Shown in pieces: positions 6,466 to 11,654 of a DNA stretch of 11,654 nt. The notes beneath the pieces were generated by a model. That model was not told the origin of the DNA. It worked only from the letters and a program-made list of their open reading frames with translations, and did no database searches. The position numbers and the translations under genes are program-made. The number at the start of each line of letters is the position of its first letter. Within the stretch, counting starts at the first letter, position 1. Origin of the DNA: Thioalkalivibrio nitratireducens (GTDB lineage Bacteria; Pseudomonadota; Gammaproteobacteria; Ectothiorhodospirales; Ectothiorhodospiraceae); contig JAABSN010000100.1 in the NCBI GenBank assembly GCA_011390385.1, positions 1-11,654 on the forward strand. The letters run 5' to 3'.

Positions 6466-7032
6466 ATGAGCAACTGGAAGTGGGCAATTCTGGGTATTGC
6501 TCTGGCGGTACCGGTCCACGCCCATGCGGATTCCCTCGAGGAACGGGTGGCGAAGAGCCAAGCCGCGATCCAGACGTTCGCTTCGACGCTGCAGGGCCAC
6601 CTGCAGACTGCGATGCAGGACGGCGGACCCACCAAGGCCATTGAGGTGTGCCAACAGCGCGCCCCTGCAATCGCTGCCGAGATTTCCGACGAAACCGGCT
6701 GGAGCGTGGGCCGCACCAGCCTGAAGCTACGGAATCCCGAAAATGCCCCGGACGAATGGGAGCGTGCCGTTCTCGAGGACTTCGACGCCCAACGTGCAGC
6801 CGGCGTCCCGGCCGCCGAACTATCGCGCTACGAAGTCGTGGAAGACGGCGACCAGACGGTGTTTCGGTTCATGCGCGCGATCCCCACCGGTGGACTGTGC
6901 CTGACGTGTCACGGCAGCGAGCTGAGCGGCGACATCAAGCACGCGCTGGAGCGCCTGTACCCCGAGGACCAGGCGACGGGTTACTCCACGGGTGATGTGC
7001 GTGGTGCGTTCTCGATCATTCAGCGCATGTAG
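6466..7032 (+). CDS. Secreted c-type haem protein, DUF3365 (Tll0287-like)
   Basis: The 188-aa product begins with a signal peptide: Lys5, a hydrophobic core 7-17, and a likely cut after AHA at residue 21. The mature part is a DUF3365/Tll0287-like domain. One haem motif, CLTCHG, places Cys145, Cys148 and His149. In the cyanobacterial Tll0287 structure the haem sits in a PAS-like fold and is ligated by this His and a distal Cys. Cys62 in AIEVCQQRAP is the equivalent candidate here. The conserved GRTSLKLRNPEN segment (82-93) is present. The role is likely periplasmic redox or gas sensing rather than bulk electron transfer; this is inference. ATG 6466 is favoured by AGGAG at 6454-6458, seven bases away; ATGs at 6463 and 6451 are in frame. 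Confidence 0.9.
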   Translation: MSNWKWAILGIALAVPVHAHADSLEERVAKSQAAIQTFASTLQGHLQTAMQDGGPTKAIEVCQQRAPAIAAEISDETGWSVGRTSLKLRNPENAPDEWERAVLEDFDAQRAAGVPAAELSRYEVVEDGDQTVFRFMRAIPTGGLCLTCHGSELSGDIKHALERLYPEDQATGYSTGDVRGAFSIIQRM

Positions 7033-7261
7033 TTCCGTAGCGCCAACGCCACGACCACGCGAATGTCGAGGGTCGCCAGCCCAGGCCCCTTCTGGACAAC
7101 GTGTGCCGGCGCTCGATCGGCAGGTTCCGGACCACCGGCGCACCGCCGCATTCACGCCCCTTCAAACGGGGGGATCGCCTGCCACGGTGACTGAATTCGG
7201 ACTGTCTCCATTGGGAATCGGTTAGAATCCGGGATGCATCCTATACCGGAAAGATCGAACC
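7033..7261. other. Intergenic region between haem protein and LOV genes
   Basis: No gene is seen. A small GC hairpin CCCC-TTCAAAC-GGGG (7157-7171) lacks a T-run and is not a convincing terminator. A -10-like TAGAAT (7223-7228) precedes the LOV gene but has no good -35. The 229-bp gap leaves open whether the LOV gene is expressed from its own promoter or read through from the haem-protein gene. Confidence 0.4.
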
Positions 7262-7708
7262 ATGACCCGATCCATCGATGCTGAGTTGCTTGCCCTCGCT
7301 GTCGACGCGTCCAACGATGGTATCGTCATTGCCGAACAGGAAGGCCAGGACAATATCCTGATCTACGTCAACCGGGCATTCGAGGAGCTCACCGGATACT
7401 CGGCCGATGAGATCCTGTACCGCGATTGCAGATTCCTCCAGGGGACCGACAACGACCAGGGCGCTGTCCGCGAAATCCGGGCAGCGCTGGATGCCGGCAA
7501 GCCCTGCCGCGTCGTGTTGCGCAATTACCGCAAGGATGGATCCCTGTTCTGGAATGAGCTGTCGATCACCCCCGTCTATAACGACGACGATCAGCTGACC
7601 TACTACATCGGCGTGCAGAAAGACATCACCGCCCGGGTCGAAGCCGAGGCGCGTGCCGAGCGCGCGGAACAAGCGCTTGCAAGAACCAGGGGTGAAGGCG
7701 ACTCCTGA
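7262..7708 (+). CDS. Short LOV-domain blue-light photoreceptor
   Basis: The 148-aa protein is a single LOV (flavin-binding PAS) domain with short flanking helices and no output domain. The photoactive motif RDCRFLQG places the adduct-forming cysteine at Cys56. FMN-contacting residues are all present: Gln60, Asn88 in LRNYRKDG, Asn98 in LFWNELSITPV, and Gln119 in IGVQKDIT. The Cys-to-Asn, Asn and Gln spacings (32, 42, 63) equal those I recall for Pseudomonas putida PpSB1-LOV, the prototype short LOV protein. A charged C-terminal helix (about 124-143) is likely the dimerisation/J-alpha element. No Shine-Dalgarno is clear before ATG 7262. Blue light would form a Cys-flavin bond; the downstream partner is unknown. 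A non-photoactive PAS is unlikely because the cysteine is kept. Confidence 0.93.
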   Translation: MTRSIDAELLALAVDASNDGIVIAEQEGQDNILIYVNRAFEELTGYSADEILYRDCRFLQGTDNDQGAVREIRAALDAGKPCRVVLRNYRKDGSLFWNELSITPVYNDDDQLTYYIGVQKDITARVEAEARAERAEQALARTRGEGDS

Positions 7709-7752
7709 TCAAGAGCGCATTCGCAACAGCACCCCGGGTAACAAAAGAGGTC

Positions 7753-7858
7753 GGGTGCCAATGGGCGCAGCGAATTGCGCCGTTCGAAGCCATGGAATCT
7801 GGAGGTCACGGCCAATATGGTACTGGTGCGGTTCGGCTGCGCCTCACAGCACCTTACG
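7753..7858. repeat. Composite palindromic intergenic repeat, copy 3
   Basis: A reverse-oriented unit (7753-7781, GGGTGCCAATGGGCGCAGCG then AATTGCGCC) and a forward unit (7825-7858, starting GGTGCGGTTCGGCTGCGCC) flank a 43-bp spacer. It is the same element as copy 2 in opposite orientation. The spacer interiors differ apart from the first bases after the left unit (GTTCGA). It fills most of the gap between the convergent LOV and truD genes. Confidence 0.85.
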
Positions 7859-7879
7859 CAGGTTGATTCATGCCCACTG

Positions 7880-8908
7880 CTATTGCAGTTGCGCTATGGC
7901 ACCAACCACGCCGGTCGCGTATTCCCCTGGACCCAGTTCCATTTCCAGCACCAGATCGGCATCCCCATCCCATTGCCATCTCAGTTTCCTGGGCCGCATC
8001 CGCAGCGGCCGGCGCGCGTGCGCCAGGCCCTCGCGATCAAGCCCCTGCGCCAGTTCGGAATATTCACGGGCGACGGCATTCTCAAGCGCAAGAACCACCC
8101 CGACAGAGCCAGGGTCACCGCGGCCCCAGAGTGGCCCGGTCGGGTGCAGATCAAGGCTTTCGCAGCGCGTCCGCAGATCGTCGTCGATCACCGGCGCCGG
8201 AAAGATACTGTTGGAACCATCCAGCATCACCAGCTCGCCGGGCAGCAAGTGTTCCCAGGTGTCCTCCTCGACTCGGCGCCGCAGCACCGCATTGAAAATG
8301 GCAGCCCGCGCCGCCGAAAGGTAGAGACTGCGCTGATTACGGCTACGTGGCCGCAGGCGCCCCGAAAACCAGGCCCGCGCCCGTGCCAGATTGTCATGGC
8401 CGAATCGCTGCTCGCCGAAATAGTCCGGCAAACCGCGCAAACGAACCCTTTCCAGCACCGCATCGGCCGCCTCGCGATCACCGTTCACATCGCTCAAGCA
8501 CAAACGAAAACGGTTTCCCGCCAGGTGCCCCGTCTTGAGCTTGCGCGAGTGCCGCTCGCTGGTGAGGATTTCCACTCCATCCGGCGCCGCGGCCGCCCAG
8601 TCCGGCGCATCCCTCCCCGGCAACTGCACACTGAACCATTGGCTGGTGACCGCAAACCGGTCCTTGCGCCCCGCATACCCCACGTGAATTCGGGACACTC
8701 GGGCAGTGCGCGCCAGCCACTCAGCGATGTCCTCGCTGTTGTGCCCGGTCTTGCGGATGGACAGCCACACATGTTCGCCATCCCCGTCGGGTACGGTCGC
8801 GGGAATCTCGTCCACGACGAAGTCCTCCGGGCGGACCTTGATCCGCCCTCGCAGCGGAATCGACCAGGGAAACACGACCGACTCTGACGATTCGGACACA
8901 ACGGTCAT
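7880..8908 (-). CDS. truD: tRNA pseudouridine(13) synthase TruD
   Basis: TruD converts U13 of tRNA-Glu to pseudouridine. The 342-aa protein has the usual length. The catalytic motif GYAGRKDRFAVTSQWFS (77-93) puts the nucleophilic aspartate at Asp83. The N-terminal KVRPEDFVVDE (24-34) is the family's opening motif. The TRUD insertion domain follows, with LPDYFGEQRFG. The end carries the conserved GPGEYATGVVG. ATG 8908 overlaps the tsaB stop in TGATG, so translation is probably coupled to tsaB. Homologues start close to here; longer upstream readings lie inside tsaB. It is last in the yoaA-tsaB-truD operon, whereas E. coli has it immediately before surE. Confidence 0.96.
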   Translation of the reverse strand: MTVVSESSESVVFPWSIPLRGRIKVRPEDFVVDEIPATVPDGDGEHVWLSIRKTGHNSEDIAEWLARTARVSRIHVGYAGRKDRFAVTSQWFSVQLPGRDAPDWAAAAPDGVEILTSERHSRKLKTGHLAGNRFRLCLSDVNGDREAADAVLERVRLRGLPDYFGEQRFGHDNLARARAWFSGRLRPRSRNQRSLYLSAARAAIFNAVLRRRVEEDTWEHLLPGELVMLDGSNSIFPAPVIDDDLRTRCESLDLHPTGPLWGRGDPGSVGVVLALENAVAREYSELAQGLDREGLAHARRPLRMRPRKLRWQWDGDADLVLEMELGPGEYATGVVGAIAQLQ

Positions 8909-9708
8909 CACAGCTCGCCACCCGCCATACCGGAATTCGTCACCGGAAACGGACGGGGTTCCGCGACCCGATCGCGAAGATACACCGGCTGAGCCATCTC
9001 GGGACGGACCGACTCGCCACGGGCCAACGCCGCGGCGCCCAGCATGGCCACCTCGCGCGCGCAGGGCTGCGCCGTTGAATCCATTTCGCTGTCGTCCAGT
9101 CCCCATCGCATTGCAAGATCCGGATACGCGGCGAGCCCCGACCCCAGTACCAGTCTTGCGGCGTGCCGGACCTGGGTTGCTCCCGCGACCACACCTGCTA
9201 ACGGCTCGCTACGACGATCCGGGGCTGACAGGCTGCCAGAGGCGCTTCCGCCCCAGGAAGGGACGATCCTCGCCGGGCTCGACAGAAACTCCTCCGCGAC
9301 CGCAACCCGGCCCTCGGGTCCCGTCTCGAACTCTGCCCAGTACAGTTCCCCCATGCGCGCGTCGAGAAGCGCCAACACCTGCCGCGCGCCACGATCGGCT
9401 CCCTGCTGGGCCAGAACGGCCAGCGTCGACACCGGCACCACTTGCCGGTCGATCGCAAAGGCCAGACCCTGCGCGACCCCGAGCCCCAGCCGCACCCCGG
9501 TGAAGGCTCCAGGCCCGCGCCCGACGGCGATGCCGTCCAGCTGCCCCGGACGCAGCTCCGCTTCGGCGAGGAGGCGGTCGATCTGACCGAGAATCAGCTC
9601 GCCATGCCTTCTTGCGGCCTGGGATTCGAGCAGCCAGCGTACCTCGCCGTCCATCCACAGGGCCGCCGAACACGCGTTGGTCGCGGTTTCCAGCGCAATC
9701 AGGCGCAT
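8908..9708 (-). CDS. tsaB: tRNA t6A37 biosynthesis protein TsaB
   Basis: TsaB (YeaZ) is the ASKHA-fold partner that holds TsaD and TsaE in the complex adding threonylcarbamoyl to A37 of ANN-decoding tRNAs. The N-terminal strand LIALETATNACSAAL (3-17), GRGPGAFTGVRLGLG (63-77) and the terminal QPVYLRD are characteristic. At 266 aa it is longer than E. coli TsaB (231). The extra length is mainly a Ser/Gly/Pro-rich stretch around 141-180, probably a surface loop. It overlaps the end of yoaA by 10 bp and truD by 1 bp. The yoaA-tsaB neighbour pair also occurs in E. coli. Confidence 0.96.
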   Translation of the reverse strand: MRLIALETATNACSAALWMDGEVRWLLESQAARRHGELILGQIDRLLAEAELRPGQLDGIAVGRGPGAFTGVRLGLGVAQGLAFAIDRQVVPVSTLAVLAQQGADRGARQVLALLDARMGELYWAEFETGPEGRVAVAEEFLSSPARIVPSWGGSASGSLSAPDRRSEPLAGVVAGATQVRHAARLVLGSGLAAYPDLAMRWGLDDSEMDSTAQPCAREVAMLGAAALARGESVRPEMAQPVYLRDRVAEPRPFPVTNSGMAGGEL

Positions 9709-11651
9709 ACGATGTTGCTCCGGTCCCGCCTGGCCTGGTGCAGGAATTCAAGGGCCGACAGGGGATCATGGGTTTGATGAAACGCGGGCAGGCTGCGCAG
9801 GAACTGCCGCCCATATGGCTTGTTGGTCAGCCGTGGGTCGCACAGCGCCAGAATCCCGGCATCGCGGGCATCGCGAATCAAACGGCCCGCCCCCTGTTTC
9901 AGCGCCAGCACCGCCTGCGGAAGTTGAAACTGCATGAACGGGCTACCTCCTTCTGCTTCAATCGCCGCTGCTCGCGCCTGCAGGACCGGATCGCTCGGAG
10001 CCGCAAATGGAAGCCGGTCGATGATCACAATCGACAACGCTTCGCCCCGGATATCAACGCCTTCCCAGAAACTGTGCGCGCCCAGCAGCCAGGCCTGGCC
10101 CGATGCCCGAAAACGGCTGAGCAGTTCACCGCGCGGCTGCTCACCCTGAACCAGCAGTGTCCGCTCCGGAGGCAGCCGGTCCCGGAGCAGCCCGGCCGCT
10201 TCCCGAAGTGCGCGATGACTGGTGAACAGAAAGAAACCACCGCCGGGATTCCCGTCGAGCAGCGGCCAGGCCCAATCGATACAGGCGCGTGTGTACTCCA
10301 GCGAATTCGGGTTCGGCAACCCACGCCCCGGCAAGACCAGGCAGGCCTGCCGCTCGAAATCGAAAGGGCTGTCCAGCCGTTGCGCCCGAACATCGTCGGG
10401 CAGACCGAGGCGCCGGGCTGCGTGGCTGAAATCCTCGCCCACTGCGAGTGTAGCGGAGGTGAAAATCCAGCTCGCCGGACGTGCGGCCCGGCGCTCCGCA
10501 AGTGGCCGAGCTGCATCCAGCGGCGTACGGTGCAACACCAGACTCTGCGTGAATCGCTCGACCCAGGGCACGGTTTCGGAACTCTCCTCACTCCATGAGT
10601 GCAATCGCCCAAGGAGAATACCGCAGCGCGTGTGCGCCTGATCCAGCCCCGGGCTTCTCCCTTCCGCCGAAGCCAGCGCCTGTTCCAATTCCCCCAGCGC
10701 CCGATCCAGTTCGGACAACGCACCAAGCACGTCCGGGTCGTCCGCAAACTCGCTCCAGCTCGCCCGCGCCGGCCAGGATTCGGAACATCGCAGCAGTGTT
10801 GCGACGGCGTCCTGAAGCGCACCGATCCGTTCGCGCAGATCGACCAGCTCCGGGGCATCGCGCTCCATTTCCCGCAGCACATCCCGACCGAGGTCGCGGA
10901 TCGCCCGAGTACCCAGGGCGAGCCCGAAAAATGCCCCGGCGATCTCCGGCAACTGGTGTGCCTCGTCGACGATCACCGCGTCCATTTCCGGGAGCAGGTC
11001 CCCGAATCCTTCGTCCTTCAGCGCCATGTCGGCGAGAAGCAGGTGATGATTGACCACGACGACGTCAGCTTCCTGCGCGCGGCGTCGCGCCCGCGCGACG
11101 AAACACTCATTCAACCGCGGGCATTCGCCGCCAAGACAGTTATCCACCGTCGAAGTCACCAGTGGCCAGAGCGGCGCGTCTTCCGCGAGGATATCGGCCT
11201 GCGTAAGGTCACCTGTCGGGGAAGTGCGCGCCAGCCGGCGCAGCGCCTCCAGAGTCACAAGCTGACGTCCGCGCGCCTTCCCATCCGCCGCTGCCGAATC
11301 CAGTCGGTAGTGACAGAGATAGTTCGACCGTCCCTTGAGGAGAGCGAGTCTTGGCTGCTGACCCAGCGCCGCGCAGACCATGGGCAAATCCTTCTCATAC
11401 AACTGGTCCTGCAATGTCTTGGTACCCGTCGAGATCAGGATCCTGCGCCCCGACAGCAATGCCGGCACCAGGTAGGCGTACGTCTTGCCGACCCCCGTTG
11501 CAGCCTCGACCAGAAGCTCCGAAGGTGAATCGGCGATCACCTCGGCCACCAGCCCGGCCATCACCTGCTGCGGAGCGCGCGGCTGAAAACCGGGAACGGC
11601 CCGTGCCACGATTCCACCCGGACTCAGGGCGGCGCACGCGCGCTCGGCCAC
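9699..11651 (-). CDS. yoaA: YoaA/DinG-family Fe-S DNA helicase (5' end at window edge)
   Basis: This is a superfamily-2, XPD/DinG-like 5'-3' helicase of the YoaA type, which in E. coli aids DNA repair with polymerase III subunit chi. Over 650 visible residues: Walker A ATGVGKT (51-57), motif Ia STGTKTLQDQL (74-84), DEAH box VDEAHQLP (228-235), SWIFTSATLA (394-403), FWEGVDIRG (528-536) and motif VI QGAGRLIRD (586-594). The iron-sulfur cluster cysteines are Cys113, Cys172, Cys177 and Cys183, as in E. coli YoaA. The first visible start is GTG 11651, three bases from the window end. The frame stays open to the edge, so the true start may lie outside. The PGFQPRAPQQ segment near residue 20 shows that little or nothing of the conserved protein is missing. 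Confidence 0.95.
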   Translation of the reverse strand: MAERACAALSPGGIVARAVPGFQPRAPQQVMAGLVAEVIADSPSELLVEAATGVGKTYAYLVPALLSGRRILISTGTKTLQDQLYEKDLPMVCAALGQQPRLALLKGRSNYLCHYRLDSAAADGKARGRQLVTLEALRRLARTSPTGDLTQADILAEDAPLWPLVTSTVDNCLGGECPRLNECFVARARRRAQEADVVVVNHHLLLADMALKDEGFGDLLPEMDAVIVDEAHQLPEIAGAFFGLALGTRAIRDLGRDVLREMERDAPELVDLRERIGALQDAVATLLRCSESWPARASWSEFADDPDVLGALSELDRALGELEQALASAEGRSPGLDQAHTRCGILLGRLHSWSEESSETVPWVERFTQSLVLHRTPLDAARPLAERRAARPASWIFTSATLAVGEDFSHAARRLGLPDDVRAQRLDSPFDFERQACLVLPGRGLPNPNSLEYTRACIDWAWPLLDGNPGGGFFLFTSHRALREAAGLLRDRLPPERTLLVQGEQPRGELLSRFRASGQAWLLGAHSFWEGVDIRGEALSIVIIDRLPFAAPSDPVLQARAAAIEAEGGSPFMQFQLPQAVLALKQGAGRLIRDARDAGILALCDPRLTNKPYGRQFLRSLPAFHQTHDPLSALEFLHQARRDRSNIVCA

Positions 11652-11654
11652 TTC

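Noticed and set aside
7157..7171. Intrinsic terminator after the DUF3365 gene
   Set aside because: The stem is only four base pairs and no T-run follows on either strand.
1414..7858. CRISPR array or insertion sequence explaining the repeats
   Set aside because: The copies are kilobases apart, internally palindromic and in mixed orientation, with no transposase or regular spacers.
7775..8887. Long plus-strand open frame (370 codons)
   Set aside because: It is antisense to truD and begins inside repeat copy 3; low-complexity Arg/Pro/His-rich product typical of a GC-rich shadow.
9612..11528. Two long plus-strand open frames opposite the helicase gene
   Set aside because: They are antisense to yoaA, which carries every helicase motif; no credible starts or domains.

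Overview
The window looks like chromosomal DNA of a GC-rich gammaproteobacterium. The evidence is the conserved block surE-pcm-yqaA-nlpD-rpoS, the yoaA-tsaB pair, and gamma-type RpoS, TruD, TsaB and YoaA proteins. An Ectothiorhodospiraceae/Chromatiales-like host is a guess from overall flavour and cannot be settled here. No phage, insertion-sequence, CRISPR or plasmid genes are visible.

Layout. Positions 1-289 hold no recognisable gene. A tRNA-Arg(CCU) with an encoded CCA lies at 290-366 on the minus strand. Two short plus-strand genes follow: a hypothetical protein (628-969) and an Mth938-fold (DUF498) protein (1018-1392). They converge on a minus-strand stress/envelope operon, surE-pcm-yqaA-nlpD-rpoS (5411 down to 1520), packed with overlaps or short gaps: SurE nucleotidase, protein-isoaspartate repair, a DedA-like membrane protein, an amidase-activator lipoprotein and the stationary-phase sigma factor. 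A divergent plus-strand block follows: an Smr-domain nuclease (5516-6061), a secreted c-type haem protein of the DUF3365/Tll0287 family (6466-7032) and a stand-alone 'short LOV' blue-light photoreceptor (7262-7708). The window closes with a minus-strand operon yoaA-tsaB-truD (11651 down to 7880): a helicase, a t6A37-synthesis subunit and tRNA pseudouridine-13 synthase.

Two things stand out. In E. coli, truD directly precedes surE. Here the two are still in the same order and strand but are separated by the opposite-strand smr/DUF3365/LOV block, which suggests an insertion into an ancestral junction. Within that block, the DUF3365-LOV pair is flanked by two inverted copies of a composite palindromic intergenic repeat (6106-6217 and 7753-7858). 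A third, rearranged copy sits between the convergent DUF498 and rpoS genes (1414-1498). The best candidate for something undescribed is this repeat-bounded pair of sensors: a secreted haem protein with a PAS-like fold and a cytoplasmic flavin photoreceptor with no output domain.

The DUF3365 gene also has an unusually structured upstream region (about 6322-6430). It contains a palindrome overlapping a plausible promoter and a partial resemblance to the core of the c-di-GMP-I aptamer, which I consider unproven.
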